Shown piece after piece: positions 14,035-20,449 of a DNA stretch of 20,449 nucleotides. The stretch spans positions 1 to 20,449 of the forward strand of contig JACPFE010000006.1 of NCBI GenBank assembly GCA_016183145.1, given 5' to 3'. The position numbers and the translations under genes were made by a program. Each line of letters begins with the position of its first letter. The stretch's first letter is position 1. The notes beneath the pieces are model-generated. The model saw only the letters and a program-made list of their open reading frames with translations, did not search any database and was not told where the DNA came from. This DNA is from Deltaproteobacteria bacterium. Lineage in GTDB: Bacteria; Desulfobacterota; Binatia; UBA9968.

Positions 14035-14787
14035 TTATACCCGCCGCCACGGACACAGCACTTTTTCGAGCCACTGGAGAATCCAGGTGGTGAGGATGCC
14101 GAGAATGCCGAAGGCAATCGTGCAACCGAACACCTGCTTGACGAGAAGCAACTGGTATGATTCCCAGAGCAAGAAGCCGAGTCCCGCCTTGGTGGCTTCG
14201 ATCTCGGTAATGAAAACCAGGATCAGTGCCATGCCGGCGCCGAGCCTGAGGCCGGTAAAAATATTGGGCAAGGCCCCCGGAATCACCACCTTCATAAAAG
14301 TCTGGCGGCGGTTTGCGCCGAGATCGCGCGCGGCTTTGAGAAGCACCGGATCGATCGCTTTGACGCCGGTGACCGTGTTGATAAGCACCAAAAAAACCAC
14401 ACCGATCATGATGGTTATCACCTTGGAGGTTTCTCCGAGACCGAACCAGAGGATGAAAAGGGGAAAGAGCGCCGACTTCGGGATGGGATAGATCGCGCCG
14501 ACGAGAGGATCGACAGCATCTTCGAACGGGCGAAACCAGCCAACCAAAAGGCCCAAGCCAATTCCGAGCACAGAGCCGTAGATAAATCCCTGGAGCACCC
14601 GGTGGAGGCTCACGGCGATCGCCCACGGCAGACGGCCGTCGATGGTCATGTCGAACATGGTGCGCAGAACTGAAGCGGGCGCAGGAACCAACAATGGATT
14701 GACTTCGCCGAGTCGTACCACGGCTTCCCAGATCAGGAGGAAAGCGATCGGGGAAATAATCCGAAGCGGCCGGTAGCGTCGCCACAT
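14035..14787 (-). CDS. NitT/TauT-type ABC importer permease
   Basis: 250 residues, the standard SsuC/TauC length. Hydrophobic segments start at about residue 10. The conserved PAPASVLRTMF follows the first segment, and PIPKSALFPLFILWFGLGE (101-119) is a family hallmark. The EAA loop is clear: KAARDLGANRRQTFMKVVIP then GALP (151-174). GGAGGAG six bases before the ATG supports the start. It is the inner-membrane channel of the importer formed with the ATPase (14942-15724) and binding protein (12883-13878). The 154-bp leader before it contains a 9-bp tandem repeat (14803-14846) and TCCA-rich repeats, unusual in an otherwise tight operon. Confidence 0.93.
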   Translation of the reverse strand: MWRRYRPLRIISPIAFLLIWEAVVRLGEVNPLLVPAPASVLRTMFDMTIDGRLPWAIAVSLHRVLQGFIYGSVLGIGLGLLVGWFRPFEDAVDPLVGAIYPIPKSALFPLFILWFGLGETSKVITIMIGVVFLVLINTVTGVKAIDPVLLKAARDLGANRRQTFMKVVIPGALPNIFTGLRLGAGMALILVFITEIEATKAGLGFLLWESYQLLLVKQVFGCTIAFGILGILTTWILQWLEKVLCPWRRV

Positions 14788-14802
14788 GTGAACTCCTCCA
14801 GA

Positions 14803-14846
14803 CGTTCAAATCGTTTCAATCGTTCAAGCCGTTCAAAAGCGTCAAA
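14803..14846 (+). repeat. 9-bp tandem repeat (CGTTCAAAT type)
   Basis: CGTTCAAAT, CGTTTCAAT, CGTTCAAGC, CGTTCAAAAG, then a partial CGTCAAAC. It lies in the leader of the permease gene, a few bases upstream of its Shine-Dalgarno on the minus strand, where it could affect spacing or message structure. Confidence 0.55.
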
Positions 14847-14904
14847 CCCATTAGGGTGCGCCGGGAGCACTCTAGGAACCGTGGAGTCATGGGCTTCACC
14901 CAGC

Positions 14905-14938
14905 ACTCCACTAATCCATTACTGCAATACTCCATTCC
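14905..14938 (-). repeat. Short tandem repeat (TGGAGT/AATGG type)
   Basis: On the plus strand CACTCCACTAATCCATTACT is followed by further CTCCATT units. The same motif set occurs at 6534-6555 and 6099-6113. It lies just downstream of the ATPase stop codon at 14942. Confidence 0.4.
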
Positions 14939-14941
14939 GAC

Positions 14942-15724
14942 CTACGTCAGTCCTTCGGCTTTTAAAGAACGTTCTACCTCATCGCGAATTCGTTCCGAAA
15001 GATATTCGAGCAATTCCACTTCTTGCTTGCCCGTGATGGTGCGCGGCCTGGGAAGACGGACCGGCACAATTTCCTTGATGCGGCCGGGACGCGCCGTAAA
15101 CAGAACGACCCGATCGCCGAGCAGAACCGCCTCGTCCAGGGCATGGGTCACATAGATAAATGTCCGCTTGGTCTCTTGCCAAATGCGCACGAGCTCGACT
15201 TGAAGCACTTTTCGGGTCTGGGCATCCAGTGATGCGAGCGGTTCGTCGAAACACAAAACGGCGGGATCGTTGGCAAGAGCCCGCGCGAGCGCGACCCTCT
15301 GGCGCATGCCGCCGGACAGCTCGTGTGGATAACGATGCTCAAATCCGCGCAAACGAACCAGCTCGATCAATCGCTGAGCATTCGCTTCGCGCTCGACTTT
15401 TGGCACGCTTCTCACTTCCGGACCAAAAACGATGTTCTCCAAGACCGTCCGCCAAGGAAAAAGCGCGTATTCCTGAAAAACCATGCCGGTTTCCTTGTGA
15501 CCGTCTAAAGATTTACTGAGCTCAATTCCGCCGCTGGCAGGGTTTTCCAATCCGGCAATGATCTGCAGCAAAGTTGATTTGCCGCAGCCCGACGGGCCAA
15601 CCAGGACTAGGAACTCCCCGCGCTCAACATCCAAACTGATGCCATCGAGCGCCACCACTTGTTCCTTGGTCCGCTCGATATGCCAGACCTTGCGGATATC
15701 TTTGATGTGCAAAACGATTGGCAT
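14942..15724 (-). CDS. NitT/TauT-type ABC importer ATPase
   Basis: 260 residues from the ATG at 15724 (MPIVLHIKDIRKVW). AGGTGA eight bases upstream overlaps the stop of the 2Fe-2S gene, so this start is preferred over the longer frame from 15778, which would run back into that gene. Motifs: Walker A GPSGCGKST (43-51), Q-loop MVFQEYALFPW (Q84), signature LSGGMRQRV (136-144), Walker B VLCFDEP (156-162), H-loop YVTHALDEA (H194). It lacks the insertion seen in the paralogue at 7665-8468, which shows that insertion to be exceptional. It energises the importer with the permease and binding protein downstream, and its tight spacing (7 bp) to the hydroxylase genes indicates co-translation. Confidence 0.95.
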   Translation of the reverse strand: MPIVLHIKDIRKVWHIERTKEQVVALDGISLDVERGEFLVLVGPSGCGKSTLLQIIAGLENPASGGIELSKSLDGHKETGMVFQEYALFPWRTVLENIVFGPEVRSVPKVEREANAQRLIELVRLRGFEHRYPHELSGGMRQRVALARALANDPAVLCFDEPLASLDAQTRKVLQVELVRIWQETKRTFIYVTHALDEAVLLGDRVVLFTARPGRIKEIVPVRLPRPRTITGKQEVELLEYLSERIRDEVERSLKAEGLT

Positions 15725-15731
15725 CGTTGAT

Positions 15732-16223
15732 TCACCTGGCGCGCAAACGCTCTGCCGCCCACTGCACCGCCGCGACAATATTTTGATAGCCCGTGCACCG
15801 GCAAAGATTGCCGGTTAAGCGCTCGCGTATTTCTTCTTCGGAAGGGGACGGATTTTCCTGGAGAAACTCATAGGTGGTCATAAGAAAACCCGGCGTGCAA
15901 AAGCCGCACTGGAAACCAACCGTCTCCAAAAATCCCTGCTGAATCGGATGGAGCCGGTCGCCGCTCTTGGCTTTTGCCGCCAGCCCCTCGATGGTGACGA
16001 TGGTTGCGCCATGCGCCTGCACGGCGAAGAGCAAACACGAGCGCACGGTTTCGCCGTTAAGAAGAATGGTGCAGCTGCCGCATATCCCTTGTTCGCAGCC
16101 GACATGAGTGCCGGTGAGTCCGAGGTGATCGCGGAGGAAATCAGCGAGCGACAGCCGGGGCTCGACGAGCCCGGTATATCGTTTATCGTTCACGGTCATC
16201 TCGATGGCGCAATGGGTTGTCAT
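15732..16223 (-). CDS. Molybdenum hydroxylase small subunit, 2x[2Fe-2S] (CoxS/XdhC-like)
   Basis: 163 residues. The N-terminal plant-ferredoxin domain has CEQGICGSC (C43, C48, C51) and C63 for the first cluster. The C-terminal helical domain has CGFC (C106, C109) and CRC (C141, C143) for the second, with the GNLCRCTGY hallmark. It passes electrons from the Mo-pterin site of the large subunit to FAD in the medium subunit. Its ATG overlaps the stop of the medium-subunit gene by four bases (16220-16223). Length and motifs match CO dehydrogenase/xanthine oxidase-type small subunits; no extra domains. Confidence 0.95.
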   Translation of the reverse strand: MTTHCAIEMTVNDKRYTGLVEPRLSLADFLRDHLGLTGTHVGCEQGICGSCTILLNGETVRSCLLFAVQAHGATIVTIEGLAAKAKSGDRLHPIQQGFLETVGFQCGFCTPGFLMTTYEFLQENPSPSEEEIRERLTGNLCRCTGYQNIVAAVQWAAERLRAR

Positions 16224-17101
16224 GATAATCGTCGCGTATGGCAGAGTTGAACCGCTTTTGTCAAAGCCCGCACGGTGAGCACGGCGGCGGCGCGCTTGCG
16301 GTATGCGCTCGACGCGCGAATATCCCCGGGCGGGTCCAGCATGTCGCGCAGCAGCGCCGCGGCATCTCTGATCAATTCGTTACCGGGTTGTTGCCCTATC
16401 ATCGCTTGCTCAACAGCTCTGGCCCGCACCGCGGTCGGCGCCACTCCGAAAAGCGCGACGCGCGGACCGATTATCTTACCCTCTCCGTCCAAATCCACAA
16501 CGGCAACAACGCCGGCGACGGCAAAGTCACCGTGGCGCCGGGCAACCTCTTCCACGGCATAACCCGACGACGGTTGCAGGACGGGAAAAATGATTTCGCC
16601 AAGAATCTCATCAGGGCGAAGGGATGTCGTCAGGTAGTCGATGAAAAATTCATCGGCGCAGACGGCGCGAGCCATCCCATCCCCCAACACCTCAAACTTT
16701 GCATCGAGCGCGAGGGCGACGGCGGGAAGCTCGGCTGCGGGATCGGCGTGAACCAGGCTTCCACCGATGGTGCCGCGGTGGCGGATGGCCAAATGGCCAA
16801 TATGTCGGATAGCCTCGGCGAGCACAGGACATTTCTCCCGCACGATCGCAGAGCGCTCGACTCCGCTTTGCCTCGTCATGGCGCCAATTCTTAAACCTGC
16901 CGAAGTTTCACGAATGTGATCAAGACCGGAGACGCCGTTCAGATCGACGAGGATTTTCGGCTTGGTCAGGCGCAGGTTTAAAAGCGGCACCAAGCTTTGG
17001 CCCCCGGCCAGTATTTTGGCGTCGAGCCCATGGCGCCGCAAAGCTGCCAATGCTTCTTCAAGGTCTTGCGGCGCAAGATAGTCAAACGGCGCTGGCTTCA
17101 G
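16220..17101 (-). CDS. Molybdenum hydroxylase medium subunit, FAD-binding (CoxM-like)
   Basis: 293 residues if started at 17101. The FAD-binding PCMH domain shows LAGGQSLVPLLNLRL (31-45) and TIGGSLVHADPAAELP (111-126), followed by the CO_deh_flav_C region. Homology begins at KPAPFDYLAP, and the codon just before it is CTG, preceded by a perfect AAGGAGG six bases away. This suggests a rare CTG start. A TTG at 17137 gives an alternative with 12 unconserved residues that would lie ahead of the Shine-Dalgarno. With the CTG start the gene overlaps the large-subunit stop by 20 bp. The order large-medium-small is one of the known arrangements for these hydroxylases. Confidence 0.9.
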   Translation of the reverse strand: MKPAPFDYLAPQDLEEALAALRRHGLDAKILAGGQSLVPLLNLRLTKPKILVDLNGVSGLDHIRETSAGLRIGAMTRQSGVERSAIVREKCPVLAEAIRHIGHLAIRHRGTIGGSLVHADPAAELPAVALALDAKFEVLGDGMARAVCADEFFIDYLTTSLRPDEILGEIIFPVLQPSSGYAVEEVARRHGDFAVAGVVAVVDLDGEGKIIGPRVALFGVAPTAVRARAVEQAMIGQQPGNELIRDAAALLRDMLDPPGDIRASSAYRKRAAAVLTVRALTKAVQLCHTRRLS

Positions 17102-19463
17102 AGCGGACCTCCTTTTGCGCCAGCAACTCCAGCACAAGGTCGGGAGTCAAAGGAATCGCGTTCACCCGCGGCGCGAATGGACTTAGCGCATCCGCCAGGG
17201 CATTGGCAATCGCCGCCGGTGGCGCGATGGCGCCGCCTTCGCCCAATCCTTTGACCCCCAAAGGATTAAGAGGGGACGGCGATTCCAGGTGAAAGATCTT
17301 GATCTTTGGCACCTCCATGGAGCCGGGCAGGAGGTAGTTTACGAAACTGCCGCTAAGCAGTTGACCGTTTTCATCGTACGCGAGCTCTTCGTAAAGCGCC
17401 GCGCCGATTCCCTGGGCTACGCCGCCATGAACCTGTCCATCCGCCAGCAACGGGTTGATCAGTTTGCCGGCATCGTGGGCGACGACGTAGTCCAGAAGCT
17501 TGATCGTGCCGATCTCGATATCCACCTCGATAACGGCAACATGGACGGCATTGGCCCATGTCACTGTCCGCGGCTCGAAGTAAAAAGTCGCTTCGAGCCC
17601 GGGCGCCAAACCCGCGGGCAGTTTAGAGGCCCAGCCGGGCACCGCCGCGCGGGCTAATTCGCTGAAGGAAACGGCGCGCTGCGGCAGTCCCCGCACAGAC
17701 ACTCGTCCTCCGGCCAGCTCCAGATCGTCAGGGTTGGCTTCGAGCATGTGCGCGGCTACCTGCAGGAGCTTGTCTTTCAATTGCGCCGATGCGCCGTGAA
17801 TAGCGGACCCGACCGTCACGGTGCTGCGACTGGCAAAGGTGCCACAGCCGAATGGAATCGATGCGGTGTCGCCTTCGACGACGCTCACTTGCTCCGGCGT
17901 AAGTCCCCAGAGATCCGCCGCGATCTGCGCAAAGACAGTTTCATGACCCTGTCCATGGCTGGAGGCGCCGGTCGTGATGATGACGCGGCCGGACGCGTCG
18001 ATGCGGACCTTGGCGCCCTCGAAGGAACCGACGCCCGTCCCCTCCACGTAACACGCGATCCCAACGCCGACATAGCGCCCCGATCGGCGTAGCTCTGGTT
18101 GGCGCGCTCGCAGCTCGGTGTAGCCCGCCCCTTGCAGCGCCCGGTTCATTGTTTCCGGATAATCTCCACTGTCATAACAGACCGGCTGTCCGTCGCGGTA
18201 CAAAATCCCTGCCTGATAAGGCATCTCTTGCGGCTGGATAAAATTGCGCCGGCGCACTTCGGCGGGATCCAGATGCAAGCGCGTGGCAATCATATCGATG
18301 CAGCGCTCCATGACAAAAACGGCTTCAGGGCGTCCGGCGCCCCGATAAGGCGCGTTGGGCACCTTGTTGGTGGAAACGCATGTTCCGCTCACTGACAGGT
18401 TAGGTATCTTATAGGGGCCCTGAAGATGGGCAGCCGTGTTATAGGCATCCGTCAGGCCCATGGGGTTGTAGGCGCCGTTATCCAGGAGGAAGCGATCGCG
18501 CAGCGCCAAGATCCGGCCTTCTTGATCGAACGCGCATTCGATGTCGTGGAGCTGATCGCGACCGTGCGCCGTACTGATAAAATGTTCGCTGCGGTCCTCG
18601 ATCCATTTCACCGGCCGGCCTAACTGCAGAGCGAGGAAGGGAATGAGAATTTCCTCCGGATATACAAACACCTTCGGGCCGAATCCTCCGCCGATGTCGG
18701 GCGCAATCACGCGCACGTTCTCCTCGGCAAGATCGAGCTGAGCGGCAATTTGGCGCCGCACCAGATGAGGCATCTGGGTCGAGGACCAGACGGTAAGCAT
18801 GTGGGTCTTGGGCTCGACCCACGCAACGACGCCGCGGCCTTCGAGAGGCGCGGCGCAGTAGCGGTGGTGCCGGAAGCGTTCGCGCAACATGGTGGGCTGG
18901 GCGCCCAGCGCCCGATTGACATTGCCTTTCTCGATACTGAAACTGAACACGACGTTATTGTTTGAGCCGTCATGGACGAGGGTCGCGCCGGGCTGCAAGG
19001 ACTCCTCGGGATCGACCACCACGGGCAATGGTTCGTATTCAATCCCAATTGCATCCACGGCGTCTTCGGCGCGGTGGCGATCCGCGGCGACAACAATCGC
19101 TACCGCCTCACCGACATAATGAACTTTTCCCTTGGCCAGGGCCGTCGGGCGAGGGCCTTGCAGCACCGGCTTTACTCCTTCCAACCAGGGAAGGGGATGA
19201 ATCTCGAAGCTTTCCGGAAATGGCGATATCCGCTCCTCGATGTCTCGCCCGGTCCACACTCCAACAACCCCGTCGATAGCCAAAGCTTCTTTGACATCGA
19301 TGGCGCCGATGCGCGCGTGCGCGTGCATGCTCCGCAACAGCGCAGCATGAAGCATGTTCGGCAGGCACACATCGCTGACGTACGTACCGTCCCCGGTAAC
19401 GAAACGTTTCGATTTGTACGGCTTTATGCTACGGCCAATGAATCGAGACGAAGTTTCCGCCAT
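17082..19463 (-). CDS. Molybdenum hydroxylase large subunit, molybdopterin-binding (CoxL/XdhA family)
   Basis: 793 residues, the usual length. It has the a/b hammerhead domain (RFIGRSIKPYKSKRFVTGDG onward), the Mo-cofactor contacts GGGFG (258-262) and SHGQGHE (502-508), and the catalytic glutamate motif KGLGEGG (738-744, E742). The active-site loop is PYRGAGRPE (372-380). Form I CO dehydrogenases carry AYxCSFR there, so this is not a genuine CODH; it belongs to the large group that hydroxylates aldehydes, purines, or aromatic and N-heterocyclic compounds or CoA thioesters. No clear Shine-Dalgarno precedes the ATG at 19463. It is the first gene of the seven-gene run, and a MITE-like element begins 27 bp upstream, which may carry or have displaced its promoter. 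Confidence 0.94.
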   Translation of the reverse strand: MAETSSRFIGRSIKPYKSKRFVTGDGTYVSDVCLPNMLHAALLRSMHAHARIGAIDVKEALAIDGVVGVWTGRDIEERISPFPESFEIHPLPWLEGVKPVLQGPRPTALAKGKVHYVGEAVAIVVAADRHRAEDAVDAIGIEYEPLPVVVDPEESLQPGATLVHDGSNNNVVFSFSIEKGNVNRALGAQPTMLRERFRHHRYCAAPLEGRGVVAWVEPKTHMLTVWSSTQMPHLVRRQIAAQLDLAEENVRVIAPDIGGGFGPKVFVYPEEILIPFLALQLGRPVKWIEDRSEHFISTAHGRDQLHDIECAFDQEGRILALRDRFLLDNGAYNPMGLTDAYNTAAHLQGPYKIPNLSVSGTCVSTNKVPNAPYRGAGRPEAVFVMERCIDMIATRLHLDPAEVRRRNFIQPQEMPYQAGILYRDGQPVCYDSGDYPETMNRALQGAGYTELRARQPELRRSGRYVGVGIACYVEGTGVGSFEGAKVRIDASGRVIITTGASSHGQGHETVFAQIAADLWGLTPEQVSVVEGDTASIPFGCGTFASRSTVTVGSAIHGASAQLKDKLLQVAAHMLEANPDDLELAGGRVSVRGLPQRAVSFSELARAAVPGWASKLPAGLAPGLEATFYFEPRTVTWANAVHVAVIEVDIEIGTIKLLDYVVAHDAGKLINPLLADGQVHGGVAQGIGAALYEELAYDENGQLLSGSFVNYLLPGSMEVPKIKIFHLESPSPLNPLGVKGLGEGGAIAPPAAIANALADALSPFAPRVNAIPLTPDLVLELLAQKEVRSEASAV

Positions 19464-19489
19464 AGGGATTTAATGCTTGCCGTCAAAAG

Positions 19490-19693
19490 CTATAGTGAAA
19501 GCAATAAATGTGTTGACATGAATCACCCTCCCCTTAATTCCCTCCCGTCAAGGGAGGGAAAATTTATTTAGGTTCCCTCTCCCCCGTGGAGTAGCTACTC
19601 GATCGGGTCTACAGTCTCGACCGTGGTAAATACTCCACGGGGGAGAGGGCTAGGGTGAGGGGTATGTAAAGTTATTTATAGCCGTCACTATAG
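19490..19693. mobile_element. MITE-like element with 20-bp terminal inverted repeats
   Basis: The left end CTATAGTGAAAGCAATAAAT (19490-19509) and the inverted right end (19674-19693) match at 17 of 20 positions. Inside are a 9-bp hairpin TTCCCTCCC/GGGAGGGAA (19538-19560) and a perfect 19-bp inverted repeat (19575-19593 with 19631-19649, arms reading CCCTCTCCCCCGTGGAGTA) around a 37-nt loop. There is no reading frame. The TA-rich ends would fit an IS630/Tc1-type MITE with TA target duplication, but that is inference. It fills the 302-bp gap between the hydroxylase operon and the VOC gene. Confidence 0.6.
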
Positions 19694-19765
19694 TCCCAGA
19701 ATTCTAATCGTTTGTCATTCCCAAATGCTTGTATCGGTGGTTCGGCTGTTTTGAGCCAAATTCTG

Positions 19766-20221
19766 TTACTGTTCCGGACCGGTTGTTGGCTCTCGATTAT
19801 GGGTGGCGCTTTGCGGAAGCGGCTCCGCACCGACCCAACCGTGCGCGGTGATATCAAGCATCACGGCGTCCGGCCCCTTGTACTTTTCTTCAAAGAAGGT
19901 CGTGTTTGCGGCTTCAGGCCGGCTCTCACGATACTCGGCTCCTGCCTCCTGAAGTCTGTGGCGCGTCTCTTCCGGGTTTTCCACCCAGAAGCCGAAATGA
20001 TGTAACCCGTAGACAGAACCCAAGCCGTCGTGCCGGTCTGCTGCCTCAACTGTTTTGAAACGAAGCACGGCCAAGTTGATGGTTCCGTCGCTTAGGTAGA
20101 TGCCCTTGGCGATGGGCGAATCAGTTCGCCCTACTTCAGTCATGTGGAAAACATGCTTGTAAAATTCCGCGGTCTTTTCCGGATCAGGAGTGTGCAGCGC
20201 TATATGTCGCAATTTGGCCAT
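19766..20221 (-). CDS. VOC-superfamily (glyoxalase/extradiol dioxygenase-like) protein
   Basis: 151 residues. One VOC module: KLRHIALHTPDPEKTAEFYKHV (strand-helix with the first metal-ligand candidate H6), SDGTINLAVLRF, YGLHHFGFWVENPEET (second ligand H74 or H75), RLQEAGAEY, and a C-terminal VMLDITAHGW where D123 stands at the usual acidic-ligand position. AAGGAG six bases before the ATG supports the start. Family members include dioxygenases, epimerases, lyases and thiol transferases, so the reaction cannot be assigned. It is codirectional with the hydroxylase operon but separated from it by the MITE-like element. The last ~20 residues are polar and unconserved-looking. Confidence 0.85.
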   Translation of the reverse strand: MAKLRHIALHTPDPEKTAEFYKHVFHMTEVGRTDSPIAKGIYLSDGTINLAVLRFKTVEAADRHDGLGSVYGLHHFGFWVENPEETRHRLQEAGAEYRESRPEAANTTFFEEKYKGPDAVMLDITAHGWVGAEPLPQSATHNREPTTGPEQ

Positions 20222-20280
20222 ACTGATCTCCTTTTCTTTTTAGGGTCTTCAGGCTTTCGTGTGAAGCAGGGCTCGGAGAT

Positions 20281-20449
20281 TACACCGCCGAGGCGCGGAG
20301 AGCGCAGAGTGAAGAGTTTTTGATCAAGAAATTCTCCGAACTTTGCGAACTCCGTACTACTATAGTTGAAAATTTGCGCTGCTCGCGCAAATTTCCCGGA
20401 AGTCGAAAACTCTCGGATTCGGATATTGCTCCCGCCAAGGCGCCAAGAC
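20281..20449. repeat. Repeat-rich intergenic sequence with a perfect hairpin
   Basis: CACCGCCGAGGCGCGGAG and GAGCGCAGAG near 20283-20310, and CGCCAAGGCGCCAAGAC at the window end, resemble the periodic ACCGCCAAGGCGCCAAG repeats found in many environmental genomes. AAATTTGCGC/GCGCAAATTT (20370-20379 with 20385-20394, loop TGCTC) is a perfect 10-bp hairpin. No gene is seen here; on the minus strand the hairpin is followed by TTTTC and might end a transcript entering from outside. Confidence 0.4.

Noticed and set aside
13937..14809. 290-codon minus-strand frame overlapping the second permease
   Set aside because: Different frame from the conserved permease, Arg/Ser/His-rich, no motif; shadow.
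14010..14846. CRISPR array
   Set aside because: The repeats near the second permease are contiguous 7-9 bp units without spacers, and no cas genes are present; the same holds for 8227-8275.
17082..19463. Aerobic CO dehydrogenase (form I CoxL)
   Set aside because: The active-site loop reads PYRGAGR, not AYxCSFR, so CO oxidation is not supported.

Overview
The window looks like chromosomal accessory DNA from an uncultured, moderately GC-rich soil or sediment bacterium. The gene content (orphan TctC/Bug periplasmic proteins, NitT/TauT-type ABC importers, a Mo-hydroxylase, UbiD, an LLM oxidoreductase, and a thiolase-like/DUF35 pair) is typical of catabolically versatile environmental lineages, for example the Binatota/Desulfobacterota-like, Rokubacteria-like or betaproteobacterial groups. 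This placement is inferred from gene content; no rRNA or marker gene is present. TAG, TGA and TAA are all used as ordinary stops.

Layout. 1-1801: the 3' end of a REP-associated tyrosine transposase (RAYT), an orphan TctC/Bug protein gene, and a small DnaA-like helix-turn-helix ORF, with a RAYT-type repeat on both sides of the tctC gene. 1831-2922: a second TctC/Bug gene. 2997-4591 (minus): a translationally coupled thiolase-like/DUF35 OB-fold pair. 4869-7668 (minus): a decay zone with a third TctC gene broken by an in-frame TAG, an alpha/beta-hydrolase remnant, and an ABC substrate-binding protein gene broken by a one-base frameshift. 7665-9438 (minus): the ATPase and permease of that ABC importer; the ATPase carries an in-frame heptanucleotide-repeat insertion. 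9535-10267: an AMP-ligase tail and a small-protein tail meeting at a REP-like palindrome, followed by a plus-strand candidate structured RNA and a strong intrinsic terminator. 10405-11382: an LLM flavin oxidoreductase.

11469-19463 (minus) is the main functional unit. It is one co-oriented run of seven genes: a molybdenum hydroxylase (large, FAD and 2Fe-2S subunits), a complete second ABC importer (ATPase, permease, binding protein) and a UbiD-type prenylated-FMN decarboxylase. The first four genes overlap or nearly touch. I infer an uptake, ring-hydroxylation and decarboxylation module for an aromatic or heteroaromatic carboxylate. A divergently placed VOC protein gene (19766-20221, minus) lies upstream, separated by a MITE-like element.

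A second theme is the density of short repeats: REP-like palindromes, a 204-bp MITE-like element, a palindromic element between convergent genes, and several 7-9 bp tandem repeats. At least two of these sit in frame inside protein-coding genes.
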